Assembly: GCA_963626295.1 (NCBI GenBank)
Contig: CAVFWS010000123.1
Location: forward strand, 1-5,134
Source: UBA1731 sp963626295
GTDB lineage: Bacteria > Verrucomicrobiota > Kiritimatiellia > RFP12 > UBA1067
Reading direction: 5' to 3'
DNA length: 5,134 bases
Part shown: positions 1-5,129 of the stretch, one piece after another
Layout: the number at the start of each line of letters is the position of its first letter
How positions within the stretch are numbered: position 1 is the stretch's first letter
Translations under genes and position numbers: made by a program
Notes under the pieces: generated by a model
The model's database searches: none
What the model saw: the letters and a program-made list of their open reading frames with translations, nothing else
Told to the model about the DNA's origin: nothing

Positions 1-287
1 TCCGGCTGCACGTCGCCGAGGTCGAGGTGCAGCACGGGCCATGTCTCTTCCCAGTTCCAACGAGACTCGATGAAGAGCCCATTGAAAAGCTCGCGCTTCC
101 CCTCGAACAGGGCGTGAAGCGTCGAGACGGTGAGCGACTTGCCGAAGCGGCGCGGACGGGCGATGAAGAACTGGAAGCCGATCGACTTGTCGACGAGCGG
201 CAAGAGGCGGTCGGTCTTGTCCACATACGTGAACCCGTTGCGTCTCAGCTTCTCGAAGTCGTAGGTGTCTGTCGCGAGTTTCTCCAT
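1..287 (-). CDS. AAA-ATPase-like protein (PF09820 type), N-terminal part, cut by the window edge
   Basis: Reading from the ATG at 287 down to base 1 gives 95 uninterrupted codons beginning MEKLATDTYDFEKLRRNGF; no stop is reached, so the gene continues beyond the window. The segment FTYVDKTDRLLPLVDK (residues 19-34) followed by FFIARPRRFGKSLTVSTL (40-57) is characteristic of the AAA-ATPase-like family PF09820, whose members usually carry a PD-(D/E)XK nuclease-like domain (DUF1703) at the C-terminus. The P-loop is the family's unusual form, RPRRFGKSL, with Lys50 and Ser51 in the nucleotide-binding positions. LHLDLGDV (86-93) lies near the cut edge. These proteins are often found in many copies in gut anaerobes; their cellular role is not firmly established and I assign none. 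No Shine-Dalgarno precedes the ATG, and a strong -10 element lies 7 bases upstream. It follows the hydrolase gene on the same strand but has its own promoter, so it is probably a separate unit. Confidence 0.88.
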   Translation of the reverse strand, partial: MEKLATDTYDFEKLRRNGFTYVDKTDRLLPLVDKSIGFQFFIARPRRFGKSLTVSTLHALFEGKRELFNGLFIESRWNWEETWPVLHLDLGDVQP

Positions 288-294
288 GCCGCAT

Positions 295-306
295 ATTATA
301 CCATAT
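295..306 (-). promoter_or_regulatory. Extended -10 promoter of the AAA-ATPase-like gene
   Basis: On the minus strand the sequence ATATGGTATAAT contains a perfect TATAAT (300 to 295) preceded by TGG, the TGn extended -10 element. No recognisable -35 hexamer lies 16-18 bases upstream, which fits an extended -10 promoter. The expected start of transcription falls at 288-287, on or next to the A of the ATG, implying a leaderless or one-base-leader mRNA. The same 12-mer occurs on the plus strand at 4989-5000. Confidence 0.65.
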
Positions 307-356
307 CGAATCGGGGGATGGCGGACAGGAGAAAGAGGGGGGGGGCGCGGACACCC

Positions 357-1145
357 CTACCTGATCCGGCTGCGGGAGAAGAGCCACTTCATTACCGCAT
401 CATCGGAATAGACCCGCCCCCATATGCCATGTCCGGCATCCGGGTATTCCATGTATCTCACTGCGGCGTCAAGCTCCCAGAGGCGGCTCACCATCGCCCG
501 GTCCATCCTGTTCGGCACGTTGCCGTCCCTCTCGCCATGGAATATCCAGAGCGGCGTCCTTGCAGCCGCCTCGGCGGCGCCGGGATCGCCTGCGCCGCAC
601 ACGGGCATCGCCCCGGCGAAATGGCCGGGATACCGGGACACCAGATCCCACGTCCCATAGCCGCCGAGCGATATGCCCGTGACCATGATCCGATTGGTGT
701 CCACCGGATACCTTTCGCACAATTCATCGAGCATTCCCTTGACGAGCCTGATCATCGGAGGCGCGGAATGCGGCATCCTCGCATCCTGCAGGCTGAAGAA
801 CACGGGGCTCCAGGCCGTCATCGGAGGCGATTGCGGGGCGACGACGATCGCGGGCATCCTATTCCGGCTCCACCACACGAGGCCGCCGACGCCATGGACG
901 AGCTGCGACACGTTGTTTGTGCCGCATTCGCCAGAACCATGCATGAACAGGATGAGCGGAACCCCGTTCGTTGCAGACTGCGGTATGTCGGGGACGAATA
1001 TCCTGTAGTTCAGGATGCCGCCGCTGTCGGAGCGATGCGTCGCGGGCACCGTAAGGTTCACCAGATCGTTGGTGCCATATGGCCTGAACCCGCTTGCGGC
1101 AAACGCCACGGCGGCAAGCGTGAGCGTGTTGAGCAATCTCATCAT
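357..1145 (-). CDS. Secreted alpha/beta-hydrolase (esterase / prolyl-oligopeptidase-like serine hydrolase)
   Basis: The product is a 262-residue serine hydrolase with an N-terminal export signal (MMRLLNTLTLAAVAFAASG, likely cleaved near residues 16-19). The complete alpha/beta-hydrolase signature is visible: the oxyanion-hole motif HGSG at 69-72, the nucleophile elbow GISLGG with Ser159, the acid in GERDGNVP (Asp207) and the catalytic His in DAGHGIW (His239). Order and spacing fit the single-domain esterase, PHB-depolymerase and prolyl-oligopeptidase-like enzymes found in carbohydrate- and ester-degrading anaerobes. The substrate cannot be read from the sequence; deacylation of a polysaccharide or xenobiotic ester outside the cytoplasm is inference. 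I chose the ATG at 1145 because GGAGG lies 5 bases upstream and the signal peptide then starts properly; ATG at 1142 is also possible. The longer form from ATG 1163 overlaps the hydG stop (TGATG) but has no ribosome site. The gene ends in TAG, with no convincing terminator before the next gene. Confidence 0.85.
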   Translation of the reverse strand: MMRLLNTLTLAAVAFAASGFRPYGTNDLVNLTVPATHRSDSGGILNYRIFVPDIPQSATNGVPLILFMHGSGECGTNNVSQLVHGVGGLVWWSRNRMPAIVVAPQSPPMTAWSPVFFSLQDARMPHSAPPMIRLVKGMLDELCERYPVDTNRIMVTGISLGGYGTWDLVSRYPGHFAGAMPVCGAGDPGAAEAAARTPLWIFHGERDGNVPNRMDRAMVSRLWELDAAVRYMEYPDAGHGIWGRVYSDDAVMKWLFSRSRIR

Positions 1146-1150
1146 GGGCG

Positions 1151-1158
1151 CCTCCACC
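1151..1158 (-). promoter_or_regulatory. Ribosome binding site deciding the hydrolase start
   Basis: GGTGGAGG on the minus strand sits between the hydG stop (1165-1163) and the ATG at 1145, with 5 bases between GGAGG and the ATG. It lies inside the longer reading frame that starts at 1163 and so argues for the downstream start. Its position directly after the hydG stop suggests translational coupling of the two genes. Confidence 0.6.
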
Positions 1159-1162
1159 AACA

Positions 1163-2698
1163 TCAGAAGAAGAGGTCTCGCGACCCGGCACAGGTTGCGT
1201 CATACTGCCGCTTCACCTGCGGGTAGAACTTCGGCACCCACGCCTCTATGCCGCGCAACTCCTTCCCTATTAGTTCGTTGCCTACGCGGATCGTCTCGGG
1301 GTCCTTCGCGAAGTCGTCAAGCCACTCGCGGAAGGTCAGCACCGCATTGATCTTGCAGAACTTGCCCTCCCGGCCCGTCTTGAGCGCATCCATGATGCAC
1401 CCCCCCGTGCGTCCGCAGCGGTATCCTGCGGTGCAGAAGCTCGTGATCACGCCGCGTTCGGCGAGGTAGCGGACCATCGTCTCGATGGATCGGTTGTCGC
1501 CAAGCATGAACTGCTGTCTGGCCTTCTCCTGATGTGCCTCGTCGGCGAAATCGCTGTAGCCCTTTATCGCGATGTTGGACGAGCAGTCGAGCTGCGTCAT
1601 CCCATGGTTCAGCACGCGGTTGCGGGACTCCGGCCTCTCCCGCGCCGTCACGATCATGCCGGTGTACGGCACCGAAAGGCGCATTATCACGAGAATGCGG
1701 GCGAACGTATCGTCATCGATGAGCCAAGGCGACTCCTCGGGGACCCGCGTCCCGCTCGCCGGCTCAAGGCGCGGGAACGAGATCGTGTGCGGACCTATGT
1801 TGAACCACCGCTCGAGGTCGCGCGCATGGAGGATCGTGGCGAGGACCTCGAAGCGCCAGTCGCACAGCCCGTACAGCACGCCGAGGCCGACATCGTCCAC
1901 GCCGGCCTCCATGCAGCGGTGGAAGCACGTCGTCCGCCAGTCGTAGTTGCCCTTCACGCTCCATGCCGGATGCATGGACTCGTACAGCTTCCTGTTGTAC
2001 GTCTCCTGGAAGACCTGGAACGTGCCGATGCCGACTTCGTGCAGGACCCTGAGGTCTTCCACTGGCAGCGGCGCCGCATTCACGTTCACACGACGGATGC
2101 CGACGGGTGCGCCGGTCTTCGGCGCCTTCACCTGGCGACCGTAGCAGGTGCGGATCGTCTCGGCGATGTAGTCGGTAGAGGTCTCCGGATGCTCGCCGTA
2201 CACCGCGATTATGCGCTTGTGCCCTATGCGCCCGGCAAGCACGTCGACCTCCTGCTTCAGCTCGTCCATCGTAAGCACGCGCCGCTTCTGCAGGTCGTTG
2301 CCGTTGCGGAAACCGCAATACCTGCATCCGTTCACGCAAAGGCTGGACATGTACAGCGGCGCGAACATGACGATCCTGTTGTCGTAGACCTTGTGCTTGA
2401 TGCGGTCTGCCGCCGCCCTCATCTCCTCGAAGAGATCCCGGTCCGTGACGCGCATGAGCGCGGCGGTGTCGGCGACGTCCAGCGTTTCGCAGGTGGATTC
2501 CGACTTCGCGATTATCTCGCGTATGCGAACCGGATCGACCGGCGCGGCGTCCGCCGCCGCCAACGTGCGGCTTATCAGATCCTCGTCTATGAAGTGCTTG
2601 CCGCCCGGCAGGTACCTGTCGATCTCGCCCTGGACGACAAAGTTCTTCGTGTAGTCCGAAGCATCCCTGAAATGCCTTATGTTGAACGCCTTGCCCAT
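1163..2698 (-). CDS. hydG: [FeFe]-hydrogenase H-cluster maturase HydG (radical SAM tyrosine lyase), variant C-terminal motif
   Basis: HydG is a cytoplasmic radical SAM enzyme that cleaves tyrosine, supplying CO and cyanide as an Fe(CO)2(CN) unit for the [FeFe]-hydrogenase H-cluster, together with HydE and HydF. The 511-residue protein carries the SAM-cluster motif CX3CX2C in SSLCVNGCRYCGF (Cys121, Cys125, Cys128) and strongly HydG-like blocks: FQVFQETY (227-234), DDVGLGVLYGLCDWRFEV (268-285), GPHTISFPRLEP (302-313) and a terminal RDLFF. His291 (ILHARDLE) is the likely dangler-iron ligand by position, which is inference. HydG differs from ThiH by a C-terminal CX2CX22C cluster site. Here that region reads FCTAGYRCGRTGGC with Cys422 and Cys448 correctly spaced, but Gly425 replaces the middle Cys, while Cys428 and Cys434 are extra. 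Residues 366-382 (HGMTQLDCSS onward) also look divergent. The ATG at 2698 is preferred over the longer frame because GGTGAGG lies 6 bases upstream. Neither hydE nor hydF is nearby. Confidence 0.92.
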   Translation of the reverse strand: MGKAFNIRHFRDASDYTKNFVVQGEIDRYLPGGKHFIDEDLISRTLAAADAAPVDPVRIREIIAKSESTCETLDVADTAALMRVTDRDLFEEMRAAADRIKHKVYDNRIVMFAPLYMSSLCVNGCRYCGFRNGNDLQKRRVLTMDELKQEVDVLAGRIGHKRIIAVYGEHPETSTDYIAETIRTCYGRQVKAPKTGAPVGIRRVNVNAAPLPVEDLRVLHEVGIGTFQVFQETYNRKLYESMHPAWSVKGNYDWRTTCFHRCMEAGVDDVGLGVLYGLCDWRFEVLATILHARDLERWFNIGPHTISFPRLEPASGTRVPEESPWLIDDDTFARILVIMRLSVPYTGMIVTARERPESRNRVLNHGMTQLDCSSNIAIKGYSDFADEAHQEKARQQFMLGDNRSIETMVRYLAERGVITSFCTAGYRCGRTGGCIMDALKTGREGKFCKINAVLTFREWLDDFAKDPETIRVGNELIGKELRGIEAWVPKFYPQVKRQYDATCAGSRDLFF

Positions 2699-2704
2699 AG
2701 AAAA

Positions 2705-2711
2705 CCTCACC
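2705..2711 (-). promoter_or_regulatory. Ribosome binding site of hydG
   Basis: GGTGAGG on the minus strand, with GAGG 6 bases before the ATG at 2698. It decides the hydG start: the frame is open further upstream to an ATG at 2752, but that ATG lies inside the loop of the terminator hairpin and would add 18 residues (MRDRPCFCRV...) unlike HydG. Confidence 0.6.
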
Positions 2712-2730
2712 GATAGAAGTTGCACCCTGC

Positions 2731-2765
2731 AAAAACACGGGCGGTCGCGCAAACGCGTCCGCCCG
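2731..2765 (-). terminator. Intrinsic terminator or attenuator between rpmB and hydG
   Basis: On the minus strand CGGGCGG (2765-2759) pairs with CCGCCCG (2744-2738); inside, after an A-A mismatch, CGCG pairs with CGCG around the tetraloop TTTG. The hairpin is followed by TGTTTTT ending at 2731. This is a strong rho-independent terminator shape for the rpsA-rpmB unit. Only 32 bases separate its T-run from the hydG ATG, and I see no -10 element there, so hydG may be transcribed by read-through. Confidence 0.75.
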
Positions 2766-2773
2766 GCGGAACT

Positions 2774-2791
2774 GCCGCCCCACCGGGCGGC
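2774..2791 (-). other. Perfect GC hairpin upstream of the terminator, possible antiterminator arm
   Basis: On the minus strand GCCGCCC (2791-2785), loop GGTG, GGGCGGC (2780-2774): a perfect 7-bp stem with a tetraloop, starting 15 bases after the rpmB stop. Its arms share GGGCGG and CCGCCC with the following terminator hairpin, so 2790-2785 could pair with 2764-2759, and 2780-2775 with 2744-2739, giving alternative folds. A regulatory function is inference. Confidence 0.5.
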
Positions 2792-2806
2792 ATCCTCTGA
2801 TCCGGC

Positions 2807-3037
2807 TTAGGCCTTCGCGACCTTGCCGCTCTTGATGCACTTGGCGCACAGGCACATGCGCTTCGTGTTGCCCTTCCCGTCCGAAACCCGCACGTCATGC
2901 AGGTTCGGGAGGAAGCGGCGCTTCGAAATGCCTGTCGTGTGCAGGCCGATGCCGCCTTTGTACTTGGGCGAACCCTTGCGCACAATCGAGCGCCCGGCTA
3001 CGGGCTTCTTGCCGCACATTTCACATACTCTGGCCAT
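2807..3037 (-). CDS. rpmB: 50S ribosomal protein bL28
   Basis: This 76-residue protein is a full-length bL28, a small basic protein of the large ribosomal subunit. The family blocks are clear: MARVCEMCGKKPVAGRSI at the start, then the TGISKRRFLPNLHDVRV stretch and a basic tail (IKSGKVAKA). It is the Cys-containing type: CEMC at 5-8 and CLCAKC near residues 62-67 provide two CXXC pairs that in related bL28 proteins form a zinc-ribbon-like site. The start at 3037 is supported by AAGGAG 9 bases upstream. It follows rpsA by only 25 bases on the same strand, so the two are almost certainly co-transcribed. It is followed by the double hairpin at 2731-2791. Confidence 0.97.
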   Translation of the reverse strand: MARVCEMCGKKPVAGRSIVRKGSPKYKGGIGLHTTGISKRRFLPNLHDVRVSDGKGNTKRMCLCAKCIKSGKVAKA

Positions 3038-3046
3038 TTTCTTTCA

Positions 3047-3052
3047 CTCCTT
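3047..3052 (-). promoter_or_regulatory. Ribosome binding site of rpmB
   Basis: AAGGAG on the minus strand in the 25-base gap after the rpsA stop (TGA at 3065-3063), 9 bases before the rpmB ATG. It shows that this organism uses strong Shine-Dalgarno sites, in contrast with the start of rpsA. Confidence 0.7.
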
Positions 3053-3062
3053 AAATGGGTTC

Positions 3063-4820
3063 TCAGTTCGCTTCGCCAGGCTGCCATTCGACATTCTGGA
3101 ACGCCTCGTCGAACGCCGCGCCGAGACCGCCGAACGACTCGCTTCCGGCCGCAGACGCCGCAGAGCCGTCGGCGGATTCCGCATCGGCTTCTGCGGAGAG
3201 GGCCTTCACCTCGTCCTCAGTCATGTTCACTGCGCGGATCGAAAGGCCGATGCGGCGCTCGTTGCGGTCAACCTTGACCACGCGGGCCTCGACCTCCTGG
3301 CCGACCTGAAGGACATCCTTCACCTTCTCGACGCGGTCATCGGAGATCTGCGAGATGTGCACAAGGCCATCAACGCCATCCTCGAGCTCGATGAACGCGC
3401 CGAAGGACGCGATCTTGGAGACCTTGCCCTTGACGAGCTCCCCGACCTTGTACTTGGAGGCGATCTCGGACCACGGATCCTGCGAGGCCTGCTTCAGGCC
3501 GAGGGAAATGCGCTGCTCCTGGGGATTGACCTCAAGGACGATAGCCTCGACCTCCTTGCCCTTCTCGAGGCACTCCGAAGGATGGTTGATCTTGCGCGTC
3601 CAGCTCATGTCGCTCACGTGGATCATGCCGTCGATGCCCTCTTCGAGCTCGATGAACGCGCCGTAGGTCGTGAAGTTGCGGACCTTGCCCTTGACGCGCG
3701 TACCGACCGGGTAGCGCTCCTTGACCGTATCCCACGGATTGGACATGCACTGCTTGAGGCCGAGGGAGATCTTCTGGTCCTTGGCGTTGACCTCGAGGAT
3801 CTCCACCTCAACCTCGTCGCCGACGTTGAGCATGTCGCTCGCGCGGGCGACGCGCTTCGTCCAGCTGAACTCGCTGATGTGGACAAGGCCTTCGATGTTT
3901 GGCGCGATCTCGACGAACGCGCCGTACGCCGCGAGGTTGACGACCTTGCCCTTGACGTGCGCCCCCTTCGGGAACTGCTCGGCGATCGTATCCCACGGAT
4001 TCTCGGAAAGCTGGCGGAGGCCAAGCGAGATGCGCTCGCGATCCTGGTCGACGTCGAGCACCATGACATCGAGCTCCTGCCCGACCTTGAGCAGCTCGGA
4101 CGGATGCTTGATGCGGCCCCAGCTCATGTCGGTGATGTGCAGAAGTCCATCAATTCCGTCAAGGTCGATGAACGCGCCGAAATCGGTTATGTTCTTGACC
4201 TTGCCCCTGCGGACCTCGCCCTTCGCGATGGAAGAGAGCAGCTCCGCCTTCTTCTCGGCCATCGCGCCCTCGATGAGCTCGCGGCGGGAGATGATCACGT
4301 TGCGGCGCTCGGCGGAGATCTTGATGACCTTGAAATCGTACGTCTGCCCAATGTACGGGGCGAGGTCGCGAATCGGCACGACGTCAAGCTGCGAGCCGGG
4401 GAGGAACGCCTCCACGCCATCGACATCCACGATGAGGCCGCCGTTGACCTTGGAGCGGATCGTGCCCTTGACGACGCACCCCTCGACATAGCGCTCCTGG
4501 ACCATCTTCCAGCGGATCTGCGCGTCGGCGCTGCGCTTGGAGAGCCTGAGCATTCCGGTGCGGTCATCCTCAAGAGCGATGATCATCACGCTGAACTTGT
4601 GACCCGGCACCGCCTCGGCGGGATCGGAGAACTCGTCAAGGCTCACTTCACCTTCAGACTTGTAGCCGATGTCGGTGAACACGGTGCCGCCCTTGACTGC
4701 GGATACGGTCCCTTCCACGATGGAACCGTTTTTGAACGTGGATTCCTTGCCTGTTCCGGCAAGGAGCTCCGCCATGGCAGCGGACTTCTCACTTGCCTCA
4801 GCGGGTTTGCGAATAGCCAT
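3063..4820 (-). CDS. rpsA: 30S ribosomal protein bS1 (six S1 domains)
   Basis: The 585-residue product is ribosomal protein S1, which binds mRNA at the small subunit and helps unfold and load leaders lacking a strong Shine-Dalgarno. Six S1 (OB-fold) repeats can be read at about 31-95, 114-182, 201-269, 286-356, 372-443 and 459-528. The first two are divergent, as expected for the ribosome-anchoring domains. The last four carry the typical (Y/F)GAF(I/V)E(L/I) and G(L/M)(V/I)H(I/V)S cores and are joined by (N/D)PW linkers at 274-276, 361-363 and 448-450. The end (529-585) is an acidic, Ala/Ser/Gly-rich low-complexity tail. Length and domain number match the long S1 of Gram-negative bacteria. 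No GGAGG precedes the ATG at 4820, only an AG-rich AAGAAAAAG; weak Shine-Dalgarno starts are known for rpsA elsewhere, where S1 represses its own synthesis. cmk, often upstream of rpsA, is not seen here. Confidence 0.97.
   Translation of the reverse strand: MAIRKPAEASEKSAAMAELLAGTGKESTFKNGSIVEGTVSAVKGGTVFTDIGYKSEGEVSLDEFSDPAEAVPGHKFSVMIIALEDDRTGMLRLSKRSADAQIRWKMVQERYVEGCVVKGTIRSKVNGGLIVDVDGVEAFLPGSQLDVVPIRDLAPYIGQTYDFKVIKISAERRNVIISRRELIEGAMAEKKAELLSSIAKGEVRRGKVKNITDFGAFIDLDGIDGLLHITDMSWGRIKHPSELLKVGQELDVMVLDVDQDRERISLGLRQLSENPWDTIAEQFPKGAHVKGKVVNLAAYGAFVEIAPNIEGLVHISEFSWTKRVARASDMLNVGDEVEVEILEVNAKDQKISLGLKQCMSNPWDTVKERYPVGTRVKGKVRNFTTYGAFIELEEGIDGMIHVSDMSWTRKINHPSECLEKGKEVEAIVLEVNPQEQRISLGLKQASQDPWSEIASKYKVGELVKGKVSKIASFGAFIELEDGVDGLVHISQISDDRVEKVKDVLQVGQEVEARVVKVDRNERRIGLSIRAVNMTEDEVKALSAEADAESADGSAASAAGSESFGGLGAAFDEAFQNVEWQPGEAN
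3383..4001. repeat. 261-base internal periodicity in rpsA
   Basis: A 20-base identity (CGAGCTCGATGAACGCGCCG) occurs at 3383-3402 and 3644-3663, and a 14-base identity (GTATCCCACGGATT) at 3727-3740 and 3988-4001. Both pairs are exactly 261 bases apart, equal to 87 codons, the length of one S1 domain plus linker. This reflects S1 domain duplication kept partly identical at DNA level. Confidence 0.7.
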
Positions 4821-4849
4821 TTTGATACTTTTTCTTGTTTGCCGTTAAT

Positions 4850-4889
4850 CGCGGTTTTCAGCCGCGCTCTTCCCGTCTTTGGGCAAGAG
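4850..4889 (-). promoter_or_regulatory. Structured rpsA leader: two abutting stem-loops
   Basis: On the minus strand CTCTTGCCC (4889-4881) pairs with GGGAAGAG (4874-4867), eight pairs with one bulged base and a six-base loop. Directly adjoining, CGCGG (4866-4862) pairs with CCGCG (4854-4850) around a seven-base loop. Both lie 30-70 bases before the rpsA ATG. Regulation of rpsA through such a leader, possibly by S1 binding, is inference. Confidence 0.4.
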
Positions 4890-4896
4890 GATTCGT

Positions 4897-4925
4897 AAGG
4901 TATCAAAAAACAGCGTAAAACGCAA
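4897..4925 (-). promoter_or_regulatory. Possible rpsA promoter (weak match)
   Basis: On the minus strand TTGCGT (4925-4920), a 17-base spacer, TGA, then TACCTT (4902-4897) has the geometry of a sigma-70 promoter with an extended -10, but each hexamer matches consensus at only about three positions. It would start RNA near 4890, just where the leader hairpins begin. Some promoter in this area is expected because rpsA is the first gene of its unit in the window. Confidence 0.3.
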
Positions 4926-4988
4926 GCAAAACTTCAATCGACCGATTGGGCTCCTGAGGGTGAGGCCGTTCCGTTTTCTGTGTCCGAA

Positions 4989-5000
4989 ATATGGTATAAT
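4989..5000 (+). promoter_or_regulatory. Extended -10 promoter pointing to the right edge
   Basis: ATATGGTATAAT on the plus strand holds a perfect TATAAT (4995-5000) preceded by TGG. No good -35 is present (CGTTTT at 4972-4977 at 17-base spacing). It is identical over 12 bases to the promoter of the AAA-ATPase-like gene. Transcription would begin near 5007 and run away from rpsA. Confidence 0.6.
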
Positions 5001-5006
5001 TCTCGC

Positions 5007-5129
5007 CGTTCGCGGAAGGACGCCTCGGCGACGGGGCGGACGGAGGCGGACGATCGATCTTTGATATCGGCGGCACGCGCCTACAACGGAGTTTGCCGCC
5101 ACCATCAAATGTGCGCAAGCGCATTTTTT
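5007..5129 (+). ncRNA. Candidate structured small RNA (or structured leader)
   Basis: Downstream of the promoter core at 4989-5000, about 120 bases show nested complementarity and finish in a terminator-like hairpin. CGCCTC (5021-5026) pairs with GAGGCG (5043-5048). TTTGAT (5060-5065) pairs with ATCAAA (5104-5109), and inside it, across a symmetric 3x3 internal loop, GGCGGCA (5069-5075) pairs with TGCCGCC (5094-5100), leaving an 18-base apical loop. I do not recognise the signatures of tmRNA, RNase P RNA or SRP RNA. An alternative is the leader of a plus-strand gene starting at ATG 5109-5111 (MCASAFFA...) and leaving the window; that ATG has no well-placed Shine-Dalgarno (GGAG ends 17 bases upstream). 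Confidence 0.4.
5112..5129 (+). terminator. Likely intrinsic terminator of the candidate small RNA
   Basis: TGCGC AA GCGCA (5112-5123) forms a short GC-rich hairpin (four pairs with a CAAG loop) followed immediately by TTTTTT (5124-5129). The stem is short, so strength is uncertain. Confidence 0.45.

Noticed and set aside
337..345. A run of nine G between the hydrolase and the AAA-ATPase-like gene
   Set aside because: It is a homopolymer in a spacer; on the minus strand it is a pyrimidine tract with no strong hairpin or T-run, so I do not call it a terminator or a phase-variable promoter.
27..1226. A 399-codon open frame on the plus strand opposite the hydrolase and the AAA-ATPase-like gene
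   Set aside because: Both minus-strand products have clear family motifs; the plus-strand translation is Arg/His/Pro-rich without motifs, as expected of a shadow.
1163..2698. Possibility that hydG is really thiH (tyrosine lyase for thiamine)
   Set aside because: The length, the C-terminal GRTG and NAVLTF blocks and the terminal RDLFF are HydG-type, and no thiamine genes are adjacent.
1532..2716. A 394-codon open frame on the plus strand opposite hydG
   Set aside because: It is antisense to conserved HydG blocks, with no recognisable content.
2823..4898. A 691-codon open frame on the plus strand opposite rpsA
   Set aside because: It is antisense to an unmistakable bS1 and bL28, has a composition typical of a GC-rich mirror frame (rich in Leu, Asp, Arg, Ala, His) and shows no recognisable domain.
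4903..4923. GCGT TTT ACGC followed by TGTTTTTT on the minus strand, a possible terminator
   Set aside because: The stem has only four pairs and no minus-strand gene upstream is visible for it to end; it overlaps the proposed rpsA promoter spacer.
5012..5030. GCGGAAGGA resembling the GGAA tetraloop region of SRP RNA
   Set aside because: The conserved flanking bases of the SRP RNA core (CAGG on one side, AGCAG on the other) are absent.
4845..5108. A short minus-strand frame upstream of rpsA that might be a small gene
   Set aside because: It has no family resemblance or ribosome site, and the region is better explained by promoters and RNA structures on both strands.
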